Shown: positions 27,192-34,966 of the stretch, in pieces
Position numbering within the stretch: the stretch's first letter is position 1
How the letters are laid out: every line of letters starts with the position of its first letter
Assembly (NCBI RefSeq): GCF_013408655.1
Contig: NZ_JACCBP010000002.1
Location: forward strand, 682,001 to 746,000
DNA from: Pigmentiphaga litoralis
GTDB lineage: Bacteria > Pseudomonadota > Gammaproteobacteria > Burkholderiales > Burkholderiaceae_B
Length of the DNA stretch: 64,000 nucleotides
Direction: 5' to 3'
Notes under the pieces: model-generated
Told to the model about the DNA's origin: nothing
Database searches by the model: none
Seen by the model: the letters and a program-made list of their open reading frames with translations, nothing else
Translations under genes and position numbers: made by a program

Positions 27192-28226
27192 CTATTCTTC
27201 TGCCTTGATATGCGCCCGGGTAATCACCTGGGTCCACTTGTCCCGATCGCTTTTGATCATCGATGCGAAGGCTTCCGGCGTGCTGCCGACGGCATCGCCG
27301 CCCAACGTGCTCATGATCTGCTGACGCACCGCCGGGTCGGCCACGGCGGTGCGCAGCGCGTCGTTGATCTTTGCAACGATCGCCGGAGGTGTGCCGGCCG
27401 GGGCAACCAGGCCATACCAGACACTGGCGTCATAGCCCGGCATGCCACCCGCTTCGGCCACGGTAGGAATGTCCGGATAGCCGGACAGCCGCTGCGCCGA
27501 CGTCACGCCCAAGATCCGCACCTTGCCGGTCTTGGCGAATTCCAGCAGGTCGTTGCCGAAGACAACCTGTATGGAACCGGCGGACAAGTCGGTGTTCCGC
27601 GTCGCGGTTGCCTTGTAGGGCACATGGACCATTTGCGTGTTCGACATCGACGTGAACAGTTCGCCCGCCAGATGCGACGAGGTGCCTTGGCCCGACGACC
27701 CGTAGTTGAGACCACCTGGCGCGGCCTTGGCCGCCGCGACCAGTTCGCGCACCGACGTGATCGGCAGGGCGGCGTTCACCCCCAGGAAGAAAGGGGTCGA
27801 AGCCACGATCGATATCGGCGCGAAATCCTTGATCGGGTCATAACGCATCTTGGCGTACAGCGCGGGGTTGATCGACAAGGTCGTCACCGTCGCCATCAAT
27901 AGCGTGTAGCCATCGGCGGGCGATCGGGCGACCTGTTCCGCGGCAATCATGGTGCTGGCGCCGGGCCGATTTTCGACCACCACGGGTTGCCCAAGCGTGG
28001 TCGACAACTGCTGCGACACGATGCGTGACAGCTGGTCAGCGGCGCCGCCGGCCGCATGCGCGCACACCAGCCGGATCGGCTTGCTCGGAAAGGCCGCGGG
28101 CTGGGCCTGGGCCGCCGGCGTCAGCGCTGCCAGGGGCAAGGCAGCCAGAGGCAGAGCCAGCGCGACGAAGGTGGCGCGCAGCGTTGAAGGCCATACGGCA
28201 GGCAGCAGGGACGGAAGGTGGGTCAT
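27192..28226 (-). CDS. Bug/TctC-family periplasmic solute-binding protein
   Basis: A 344-residue Bug protein with a long signal peptide (ATFVALALPLAALPLAAL, cleavage after AQA) and motifs FPSKPIRLVCAHAAGGAADQ, VVENRPGASTMIA, DGYTLLMATVTT, VHVPYKATATRN and IPTVAEAGGMPGY. AAGGAG lies 2 bases before an ATG at 28232 and 8 bases before a second ATG at 28226; spacing favours 28226. It sits 50 bases upstream of the LysR gene and about 100 downstream of the CoA-transferase gene on the same strand. The pairing suggests uptake of a carboxylate then activated by CoA transfer. Confidence 0.87.
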   Translation of the reverse strand: MTHLPSLLPAVWPSTLRATFVALALPLAALPLAALTPAAQAQPAAFPSKPIRLVCAHAAGGAADQLSRIVSQQLSTTLGQPVVVENRPGASTMIAAEQVARSPADGYTLLMATVTTLSINPALYAKMRYDPIKDFAPISIVASTPFFLGVNAALPITSVRELVAAAKAAPGGLNYGSSGQGTSSHLAGELFTSMSNTQMVHVPYKATATRNTDLSAGSIQVVFGNDLLEFAKTGKVRILGVTSAQRLSGYPDIPTVAEAGGMPGYDASVWYGLVAPAGTPPAIVAKINDALRTAVADPAVRQQIMSTLGGDAVGSTPEAFASMIKSDRDKWTQVITRAHIKAEE

Positions 28227-28327
28227 GGTCATGTCTCCTTGTTCCGCCTCTTGGGACGGAACTGTGTTGGAACAAGCAGGCACCGGCGGGACCCGCGGCC
28301 AGGACCGTGCCCCGGATCCATTCACGC

Positions 28328-29530
28328 TCAGACGGACTTTCCGGTCGCCACAACGCGCTGGCCGGTCAGGTCGGCGATTCGCGCGGCGTCATAGCCGCAT
28401 ACCCGCGACAGCACGGCCTGCGTATCCGATCCCAACGACGGAGGATAGGACAGGGGGTGGGCCGAGGGATACTTGAACGGGTTGCCCAGAAACCGCAAGG
28501 TTTCGCCGGTGGCGGGGTGGGGCAGGTCTTCAACCATCTTGCGCAGATGCGCCAGGGGTTGATCCACCGCCTGCGCCACGTCATGCACCGCGCCCGCCGG
28601 CACGCGCGACGCAAACAACCGTTCCTGCCAGTCGGCCGCCGTGTAGCGGCGGAAGACGTCCTGCAGGATCGCGGTCAGGTCATCGACATGTCTGACGCGG
28701 TCCTTGGGCAAGGCAAAACGCGGGTCGTTAATCAGGTCCTTGCGGTCGATCGCCGCGCAAAACGTCCGCCAGAACTGCTGCCCGGTAGGCGAGATGGCAA
28801 TGAATTTGTCGTCCAGGCAGCGGTAGATATCGCTGGGGGCGATCACCGGATGACGCGCGCCATTGGCGTGCGGCACCTCGCCCGACACAAAGTAGTTCTG
28901 CGCCTGCCACGTCAGCAGCGCCAGCTGGCAATCCAGCAGCGACACCTGCACCAGTTCGCCGCGGCCGGTCTTCAGGGCCTTGAGCATGCCGCCCAGGCAG
29001 GCCAACGCCAGGTACAGGCCGCCCGCCAGATCGGCCACCTGATAGCCGACACGCACCGGCGCGCCACCGGGTTCGCCGGTGATGCTCATGACACCGCTCA
29101 ACGCTTGGACCACGAGGTCGAAGGCGGGGGCATCCGCATACGGCGGCTGGTCGTGCAGGCCGATCATCTGCGCAATGCACAGGCGCGGGTTCACGGCCAG
29201 CAAGGCATCGCGGTCCAGGCCCAGGCGCGCCGGCACGCCCGGCGCAAAGCCATAGACGACTGCGTCGCACTCCCGGACCAGGTCGTAGAACACCTCGCGG
29301 CCTTCCGGCGATTTCAAGTCCATCGCAATGCTGGACTTGCCGCGATTCACCGAAAGAAAGAAGCCCGAGTCGCCTTCGAATTCGGAACCGTGGCGCGACA
29401 CCTGCCGCGACAGGTCGCCTTCCAGCGGCTCGACCTTGATGACCTCGGCGCCCAGCTGCGCCAGCAGTTGCCCGGCAAACGGGCCGCCCAGCACCCAGGT
29501 CAGGTCAAGAACGCGAAAGTCGGACAGCAT
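28328..29530 (-). CDS. CaiB/BaiF (class III) CoA-transferase
   Basis: A 400-residue family III CoA-transferase: N-terminal RVLDLTWVLGGPFAGQLLAQLGAEVIKVE, SVNRGKSSIAMDLKSPEGR, and FDLVVQALSGVMSITG around the active-site region. In the family the catalytic Asp follows the Rossmann core; YADAPAFDLVVQ places an Asp there. It moves CoA between carboxylates, activating an acid for beta-oxidation-like breakdown. The ATG at 29530 is chosen over upstream ATGs because AGAGG lies before it and the conserved start is immediate. The next minus-strand gene upstream is hmp, 99 bases away; the two are probably separate units. Confidence 0.88.
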   Translation of the reverse strand: MLSDFRVLDLTWVLGGPFAGQLLAQLGAEVIKVEPLEGDLSRQVSRHGSEFEGDSGFFLSVNRGKSSIAMDLKSPEGREVFYDLVRECDAVVYGFAPGVPARLGLDRDALLAVNPRLCIAQMIGLHDQPPYADAPAFDLVVQALSGVMSITGEPGGAPVRVGYQVADLAGGLYLALACLGGMLKALKTGRGELVQVSLLDCQLALLTWQAQNYFVSGEVPHANGARHPVIAPSDIYRCLDDKFIAISPTGQQFWRTFCAAIDRKDLINDPRFALPKDRVRHVDDLTAILQDVFRRYTAADWQERLFASRVPAGAVHDVAQAVDQPLAHLRKMVEDLPHPATGETLRFLGNPFKYPSAHPLSYPPSLGSDTQAVLSRVCGYDAARIADLTGQRVVATGKSV

Positions 29531-29629
29531 GCGGGCTACCTCTCTGGACGGTTGAATGACACAGGTCGCAGTGTGCAACCGGGCCATCGAACGATCCATC
29601 GACAAGCTTTCACAGCCGGTCAGGAAAAC

Positions 29630-30871
29630 TCACAGCACCTCCGCAGGCCCGAAGAACTCGTAATGACATTGCGCCGGCGGCACGTCCAGCGCGCGCAGGT
29701 CCTGCAGCACCGACGTCATGAAGGGCTTGGGACCGATCACATAGGCATCGACATCGCGATGGCCAGGCAGCCATTCCGCCAGGTGGGCCCGATTCAGCCG
29801 GCCGACGGCGTGGGGCGCCGAGGCGCGCCGTGACGCCGCATCGTTGTGGCCGTCATCGTTGCCACCATCAACGTTGTCACCGTCCACCCTCCCGTCATGC
29901 CGCTCATAGCAATAGAACGTGCTCAATGCCGGATGGTGCTCAAGATGGCCGTCCACCCAATCGCGAAACGCATGCACGCCGGCATCCCGCGCGCAGTGGA
30001 TGAAACGGACCTCGCGGCCGGCGGCCAGCGCGGCCGACATCAGCGGCAGCATGGGCGTGATGCCGACGCCGCCACTGATGAGCACGACCGGCCGCGAGCC
30101 GGCTTGAAGCGTCAGGTGGCCTGCCGGCGGAAACAGGTGGACGGTGTCATCGATCCCGACGTGATCATGCAGATGGTTGGACACGACGCCGCCCGGTTCG
30201 CGCTTCACGCTGATGCGGTAGTCGCGCCCGTTGGCCGCTGCCGACAGCGAATAGTTGCGCCTGACATCAACACCGTTCACGAACAGCCGCAGCCCGATGT
30301 ATTGGCCCGGCGCGAAAGCCAGGACGGGCAAGCCATCGGCCGGTGCAAAGGTGAATGAGGTGATCTCTTTGCTTTCCTCGCGCTTGTCGGCAACGCGGAA
30401 CGCCCGCCCGCCGCGCCATCCGCCGGGTGCGGCGGCCAGCGCATCGTAGGCCTGGCCTTCCGCCGACGTCAGCATGCCCGCCAGCAGCCCATAGGTGGCA
30501 GCCCAGGCATCCACCACGTCATCGGTCGCCAGATCGGGCCCGAGCACCTCGCGGATCGCCTGCAACAACGAGGCGCCCACCGCCGGGTAGTGCTCCGGCT
30601 GGATCTGCAAGGACACATGCTTGTTCACGATGACCGCGAACAGGTCGCCCAGGACGTCCAGCTGATCGATGTGACGCGCCACTTTCAGCAAGCCGTTGGC
30701 GAGTGCGCGGGGCTGGGCGCCGTCGGCCTGATGCGCCGGATTGAACAGCGGCCGGACCTCGGGGTGGTCCTGCAACAAGATGCGGTAGAAGTGGGTGGTC
30801 AATGCTTCGCCGCCCTGTTCAAGCACAGGCACGGTGGCCTTGACGATGTTGCGGTGTGGAACGGAAAGCAT
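29630..30871 (-). CDS. hmp: Flavohaemoglobin (nitric oxide dioxygenase)
   Basis: A 413-residue cytosolic flavohaemoglobin that oxidises NO to nitrate with O2 and NAD(P)H. Globin domain (1 to about 140) has the proximal His in VNKHVSLQIQPEHYPAVG and the family Tyr in HYPAVG. The FAD domain has DVRRNYSLSAAANGRDY, and the NAD domain has VVLISGGVGITPMLPLM and YVIGPKPFM with the C-terminal CHYEFFGP. Residues about 325-353 are an Asp/Asn/Gly-rich insertion absent from typical Hmp (which are about 395-400 long). GGAGA lies upstream of the ATG. The upstream gap shared with a divergent aldo/keto reductase-norR pair contains three NorR-type sites and a sigma-54-like promoter, so it is probably NO-induced by NorR. 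Confidence 0.95.
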   Translation of the reverse strand: MLSVPHRNIVKATVPVLEQGGEALTTHFYRILLQDHPEVRPLFNPAHQADGAQPRALANGLLKVARHIDQLDVLGDLFAVIVNKHVSLQIQPEHYPAVGASLLQAIREVLGPDLATDDVVDAWAATYGLLAGMLTSAEGQAYDALAAAPGGWRGGRAFRVADKREESKEITSFTFAPADGLPVLAFAPGQYIGLRLFVNGVDVRRNYSLSAAANGRDYRISVKREPGGVVSNHLHDHVGIDDTVHLFPPAGHLTLQAGSRPVVLISGGVGITPMLPLMSAALAAGREVRFIHCARDAGVHAFRDWVDGHLEHHPALSTFYCYERHDGRVDGDNVDGGNDDGHNDAASRRASAPHAVGRLNRAHLAEWLPGHRDVDAYVIGPKPFMTSVLQDLRALDVPPAQCHYEFFGPAEVL

Positions 30872-30918
30872 GGGACGGTCTCCAATGACAGGGGCTGCGG
30901 GAAGGGATACCTCACCCT

Positions 30919-30934
30919 TTCACGATCCGTGCCA
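30919..30934 (-). promoter_or_regulatory. Candidate sigma-54 promoter for hmp
   Basis: Read on the minus strand, TGGCACG (a perfect -24 element) is followed after four bases by GTGA where TTGC is expected, so the invariant C of the -12 GC is A. Location (about 50 bases upstream of the hmp ATG, and 43 bases from the nearest NorR-type site) is right for an NorR-activated promoter, but the -12 mismatch makes it tentative. Confidence 0.4.
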
Positions 30935-30976
30935 TCTCGGAGCGCAAGCATTGACGCCATTTCTTACGTTTCGGGA

Positions 30977-30987
30977 GTCGATTCGAC
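30977..30987. promoter_or_regulatory. NorR-type binding site 1 (GT-N7-AC)
   Basis: GTCGATTCGAC, an inverted repeat GTC-N5-GAC. It is the site nearest hmp. NorR is known to bind GT-N7-AC inverted repeats, usually three per promoter. Confidence 0.65.
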
Positions 30988-31010
30988 ACACGCTGCTTTA
31001 GGGTCATAAT
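30983..31010 (+). promoter_or_regulatory. Candidate sigma-70 promoter for the aldo/keto reductase-norR pair
   Basis: TCGACA (30983-30988, 5 of 6 to TTGACA) and CATAAT (31005-31010, 5 of 6 to TATAAT) are 16 bases apart. The -35 overlaps NorR-type site 1 and the -10 lies within site 2, which would allow NorR to repress its own transcription. Confidence 0.5.
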
Positions 31011-31013
31011 GAC
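31003..31013. promoter_or_regulatory. NorR-type binding site 2 (GGT-N7-ACC)
   Basis: GTCATAATGAC flanked by G and C gives GGT-N7-ACC, the full betaproteobacterial NorR core. It overlaps the -10 of the candidate sigma-70 promoter for the aldo/keto reductase-norR pair. Confidence 0.75.
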
Positions 31014-31022
31014 CAATTGCGT

Positions 31023-31033
31023 GTCGGATCGAC
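31023..31033. promoter_or_regulatory. NorR-type binding site 3 (GT-N7-AC)
   Basis: GTCGGATCGAC, again GTC-N5-GAC, 20 bases from site 2 and 43 bases upstream of the aldo/keto reductase ATG. Confidence 0.65.
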
Positions 31034-31075
31034 CCTGTGCCGAGCCGCCTCATCGTTATCGAACAGGAGTCTTCC

Positions 31076-32038
31076 ATGTCCCACTTTTTTCATCGCGCTC
31101 TGGGCAACACCGGCCTGACTGTGTCGCCCATCTGTTTTGGCGGCAACGTGTTCGGTTGGTCCCTGGATGAAGCGGCGTCACTGGCCATGCTGGACGCGCT
31201 GCCCGATCACGGCATCAACTTCATCGACACGGCCGACGCGTATTCGGCGTGGGTCGACGGCAATCAGGGCGGCGAATCCGAAGCGCTGATCGGCACCTGG
31301 TTCAAGACGCGCGGCCGGCGCAGCGACGTGGTGCTGGCGACCAAGGTGGGCAGCCCCATGGCCACCAGCCCCGGTGGCCTGAAGGCGGACACCATCGTGC
31401 GCGGAGTCGAAGCGTCGCTGCAGCGCCTGCAGACCGATTACATCGATCTCTATCAATCCCATCGCGACGATGCCGATACCCCCATCGACGAAACGCTGGA
31501 AGCCTTCGACAAGCTGGTGCGTGCAGGCAAGGTGCGGGCCCTGGGCGCGTCGAATTTTTCGGCCGACCGCCTCAAAGCCTCGCTCGATGCCAGCGCCGCG
31601 AACGGGTGGGCCGCGTACACCACGTTGCAGCCGCTCTACAACCTGATGGACCGCGAGGCGTTCGAGCAGGATCTGATGGCCGTCTGCCTTGAGAACGACA
31701 TCGCCGTCATTCCGTATTTCTCGTTGGCCAGCGGCTTCCTGACCGGCAAGTACCGCACCGATGCCGACATTGCGGCGAACCCGACACGCGGTGAACGGGT
31801 CCGCAAGTACCTGACGCCGCGCGGCCAGCGCGTGGTGGCCGCGCTGGATACCGTGGCGGCCGAGACAGGCGCCAGCCCGGCATCGGTCGCACTGGCCTGG
31901 CTGATGGCGCGGCCTGCCATCGGGGCACCCATCGCCAGCGCCACGTCCTTGACGCAATTGGCGGCCTTGTCGGCCGCCATGTCGCTGACCCTGACCGAAC
32001 CGCAGCAGGCCTTGCTGACGACGGCCAGCGCGCCATGA
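31076..32038 (+). CDS. Aldo/keto reductase
   Basis: A 320-residue (beta/alpha)8 NADP-dependent reductase. The catalytic tetrad is visible: Asp and Tyr in IDTADAYSAW, Lys in VVLATKVGSP, His in LYQSHRDDADTP; later ALGASNFSADRL and a C-terminal NADP-binding end (GAPIASATSLTQL). It reduces aldehydes or ketones; the substrate is unknown. CAGGAG lies upstream of the ATG at 31076, and the open frame to 31037 is not needed. Its stop overlaps the norR start (ATGA), so the two are translationally coupled, which links this reductase to the nitric-oxide response. Confidence 0.9.
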   Translation: MSHFFHRALGNTGLTVSPICFGGNVFGWSLDEAASLAMLDALPDHGINFIDTADAYSAWVDGNQGGESEALIGTWFKTRGRRSDVVLATKVGSPMATSPGGLKADTIVRGVEASLQRLQTDYIDLYQSHRDDADTPIDETLEAFDKLVRAGKVRALGASNFSADRLKASLDASAANGWAAYTTLQPLYNLMDREAFEQDLMAVCLENDIAVIPYFSLASGFLTGKYRTDADIAANPTRGERVRKYLTPRGQRVVAALDTVAAETGASPASVALAWLMARPAIGAPIASATSLTQLAALSAAMSLTLTEPQQALLTTASAP

Positions 32039-33627
32039 ATACCGGCGGCCTCCTTGCCGCGCTGGTGCCCCTGGTCGACGACCTGTCGCGCGACCTGCCG
32101 GAAGGCGAGCGTTACCGGCGGCTGCTGCAGGCCTTGCGCGCCGTGCTGCCGTGCGACGCCGCCGCGCTGCTGCAACGGGAAGGCGAGTGGCTGCTGCCGC
32201 TGGCGGTCGATGGCCTGTCGACCGACACGCTGGGCCGGCGATTCCGCATCGACGACCATCCGCGTTTCAAGGCCCTGCTGGAGGCGGACGGCCCGCTGCG
32301 CTTTGCGCCTGATTGCGATCTGCCCGATCCCTACGACGGCCTGGTGGACGGCCCGCCCGAAGCGCTGGAAGTCCATGACTGCATGGGCTGCGTGCTGATG
32401 GTGGGCGAACAGCCGTGGGGCCTGCTGACCCTGGACGCGCTGGACCCCGAACGGTTCGCCATGGTCGACCTTCCCTCGGTCCAGGCGTTCGCAAGCCTGG
32501 CGGCCGCGACCGTGACGGTGGCGGACCGCATCCACTCGCTGGCGTCGCGGGTGGAAGACGAGCGGCAGCGGGCCGAGGTCTATCGCCTGGCCGCGGGCCA
32601 GCAACCGCCGCGCGACCTGATCGGCAACAGCCCCGCCAATCAACGCCTGCTGCAGGACATCGCCGTGGTGGCCGACAGCGACCTGACGGTGTTGATTACC
32701 GGCGAGACCGGCGTCGGGAAGGAACTGGTGGCGCAGGCCATTCATGCGGCGTCCGGCCGGGGCGCGCAGCCCCTGATCAGCATCAACTGTGCGGCGCTGC
32801 CCGAAACCCTGGTCGAAAGCGAGCTGTTCGGCCATGTGCGCGGCGCGTTCTCGGGCGCGGTGGGCGACCGCCGCGGCAAATTCGAACTGGCCGATGGCGG
32901 CACGCTGTTCCTGGATGAAGTCGGCGAACTGTCGTTGCCGATCCAGGCCAAATTACTCCGTGTACTGCAGAACGGCCAGCTGCAGCGACTGGGGTCCGAT
33001 CGCGACCACCGGGTCAACGTGCGGGTGATCGCGGCCACGCATCGTGACCTGGCCGAAGACGTGCAGGAAGGGCGCTTTCGCGCCGATGTGTTCCATCGCC
33101 TCAGCGTGTTCCCGGTCCATGTCGCGCCGCTGCGCGACCGGCAGCGCGACGTGCTGATGCTGGCCGGTTTCTTCCTTGAAGAGAACCGCGTCCGCCTGGG
33201 CCTGAGCGGGCTGCGGCTGACGGCTGATGCGCAGGCCGCCTTGCTGTCCTACGCTTGGCCCGGCAATGTGCGCGAGCTTGAACATCTGTTGAGCCGCAGT
33301 GTACTGAAGGCCTTGGCCAGGCAGGGGCGCCGTCCGCGGATCCTGAGCCTGTCGGAAGCCGAGATCGACCTGCCGCGCGTGGGGCCCGCCCAGGCGCCTG
33401 AGGACGACCCTGCCGACCTGGGCAGCCTGGCGGACGCGTCCGCGCCGATCAGCCCGCCAGCGATCGATCCTTCGGTCGGGTTGCGCGCCGCCGTGGACGA
33501 CTACGAACGCCGCCTGATCCTTGATGCGCTGGTCCGCCACGGGCATAACTGGGCATCCGCCGCACGGGGGCTGGGGCTGGACCGCGCCAACCTGAACCGC
33601 CTCGCCAAACGGTTGGGGATCAAATAG
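32035..33627 (+). CDS. norR: NO-responsive sigma-54-dependent activator NorR
   Basis: A 530-residue regulator: N-terminal GAF domain (1 to about 170) with DLPDPYDG, VHDCMGC and LDALDPERF, consistent with the Asp and Cys residues around the non-haem iron that senses NO; AAA+ domain (about 200-430) with Walker A GETGVGKE, Walker B GGTLFLDEVGEL and arginine finger region FRADVFHRLSVFPVHV; and a C-terminal Fis-type HTH (NWASAARGLGLDRANLNRLAKRLG). The sigma-54 contact loop reads GAFSGA rather than GAFTGA. It is coupled to the aldo/keto reductase by an ATGA overlap and is divergent from hmp, its likely target. A GGTCCG/CGGACC hairpin (33664-33679) follows. Confidence 0.93.
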   Translation: MNTGGLLAALVPLVDDLSRDLPEGERYRRLLQALRAVLPCDAAALLQREGEWLLPLAVDGLSTDTLGRRFRIDDHPRFKALLEADGPLRFAPDCDLPDPYDGLVDGPPEALEVHDCMGCVLMVGEQPWGLLTLDALDPERFAMVDLPSVQAFASLAAATVTVADRIHSLASRVEDERQRAEVYRLAAGQQPPRDLIGNSPANQRLLQDIAVVADSDLTVLITGETGVGKELVAQAIHAASGRGAQPLISINCAALPETLVESELFGHVRGAFSGAVGDRRGKFELADGGTLFLDEVGELSLPIQAKLLRVLQNGQLQRLGSDRDHRVNVRVIAATHRDLAEDVQEGRFRADVFHRLSVFPVHVAPLRDRQRDVLMLAGFFLEENRVRLGLSGLRLTADAQAALLSYAWPGNVRELEHLLSRSVLKALARQGRRPRILSLSEAEIDLPRVGPAQAPEDDPADLGSLADASAPISPPAIDPSVGLRAAVDDYERRLILDALVRHGHNWASAARGLGLDRANLNRLAKRLGIK

Positions 33628-33644
33628 CCGCGCTTCGATTATGA

Positions 33645-33657
33645 TTGTGTTTCACAA
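33645..33657. promoter_or_regulatory. Inverted repeat TTGTG-N3-CACAA upstream of CoA-transferase gene
   Basis: A perfect 5-base inverted repeat with a 3-base spacer, next to a TATGAT hexamer (33640-33645). It lies 38 bases before the CoA-transferase ATG and may be an operator. A GC-rich hairpin (33664-33679) lies between it and the ribosome binding site. Confidence 0.4.
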
Positions 33658-33694
33658 CTAGTTGGTCCGCCCACGGACCCGTTGAGGAGACACG

Positions 33695-34933
33695 ATGAGT
33701 CCGGCAGGTTCCCCGCACGACCACGACGACCCTTCCCGCGCGCCGCTCGCGGGCATCCGCGTGCTGGACCTGACCTCGGCCGTGGTCGGCCCGTATGCCG
33801 CCAAGATCATGGCCGACTATGGCGCCGACGTGATCAAGGTCGAAGCCGAAGAAGGCGACGTGATCCGCTGGATCGCCGGCCCGTCACCCGGCCCCGGCAT
33901 GTCGGGCAAGTTCGTGCACCTGAACCGCCACAAGCGCAGCATCGCCCTGGACCTCAAGTCCGACGCCGGCCACGAGGTGGTCACGCGCCTGATCGCGCGC
34001 ACCGACGTGCTGTTGATCAACATGCGGCCGCGCCCGATTGAACGCCTGCGCCTGGACTACGCCAGCCTGGCGCCGCAGAACCCCCGGCTGATCCACTGCG
34101 CCATGAGCGGCTTCGGCCCCGGGCCCTACCGCGACAAGCCCGCCTACGATTCCATCATCCAGGGCGGGTCCGGCCTGGCGGCCCTGAACGAGATGTATAC
34201 GGGTGTGCCGCGCTATGTGCCGTATGTGGTGGCCGATCGCACCGTCGGCCTCATGGCCCTGAACGCGGTCATGATGGCCCTGTTCCAGCGTGAACGCACC
34301 GGCCGCGGCCAATCGGTCGACGTGCCCATGTTCGAGAACATGGTGTCGCTGGTCCTGAGCGAACACCTGTATGGCGCCACCTACGATCCCGCCCTGACGC
34401 CGCCCGGCGACCTGCGCCTGATCGATCCGCAAGCGCGGCCCGTACAGACCAAGGACGGGTATGTCTGCCTGACCACCAACACCGACGCCCAGGCCTTCCG
34501 CTTGATGGAGGTGATGGGCTACCCCGACATGCGCAACGATCCGCGCTTTGCCACCAAGGCCGCCCGGGCCGCCCACAGCGCCGACTACTTCAAGCTGCGC
34601 GCCGACGCCATGCTGACCCGCACCTCCGCCGAATGGCTGGAATTGCTCGAAGCCGCCGACATTCCCTGCATGCGCTACAACACGCTGGACAGCCTGATGA
34701 CCGACCCGCAGGTGTTGGCGTCGGGCTTGCTGGAACGGGTCGACCACCCCACCGAAGGCCGCATGTGGGACCTGCAGGACGTGACGCGCCTGTCAGGCTA
34801 CGCGCCCGCGCCGCGCCGACCGGCGCCCACGGTGGGGCAGGACGCGGAGGGCGTGCTGGAAGAGGCGGGCTATGACGCCGACGCCCGGGCGCGGCTGTAT
34901 GACAGTGGCGCGGTACGCCGGCCGGAGCGGTAA
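33695..34933 (+). CDS. CaiB/BaiF (class III) CoA-transferase
   Basis: A 412-residue family III CoA-transferase with RVLDLTSAVVGPYAAKIMADYGADVIKVEA, HLNRHKRSIALDLKSDAGHE, and GPYRDKPAYDSIIQGGSGLA, in which YDSIIQG carries the family's catalytic Asp. It should transfer CoA to a carboxylic acid substrate. GAGGAG precedes the ATG at 33695. It is only distantly similar to the minus-strand CoA-transferase at 28328-29530, so the two are not a recent duplication. It stands alone on its strand; the convergent LysR gene begins 33 bases past its stop. Confidence 0.88.
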   Translation: MSPAGSPHDHDDPSRAPLAGIRVLDLTSAVVGPYAAKIMADYGADVIKVEAEEGDVIRWIAGPSPGPGMSGKFVHLNRHKRSIALDLKSDAGHEVVTRLIARTDVLLINMRPRPIERLRLDYASLAPQNPRLIHCAMSGFGPGPYRDKPAYDSIIQGGSGLAALNEMYTGVPRYVPYVVADRTVGLMALNAVMMALFQRERTGRGQSVDVPMFENMVSLVLSEHLYGATYDPALTPPGDLRLIDPQARPVQTKDGYVCLTTNTDAQAFRLMEVMGYPDMRNDPRFATKAARAAHSADYFKLRADAMLTRTSAEWLELLEAADIPCMRYNTLDSLMTDPQVLASGLLERVDHPTEGRMWDLQDVTRLSGYAPAPRRPAPTVGQDAEGVLEEAGYDADARARLYDSGAVRRPER

Positions 34934-34966
34934 TCCGGCCCGGCCGCGGATCCGGCCAGCACGGGA

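Noticed and set aside
28025..29833. Plus-strand open frame of 602 codons opposite the Bug and CoA-transferase genes
   Set aside because: Crosses two real minus-strand genes and shows only shadow composition.
30944..30959. Second sigma-54-like sequence upstream of hmp (TGGCGTC then TTGC on the minus strand)
   Set aside because: The GG and GC elements are 11 bases apart rather than the strict 10, so I prefer the 30919-30934 candidate.
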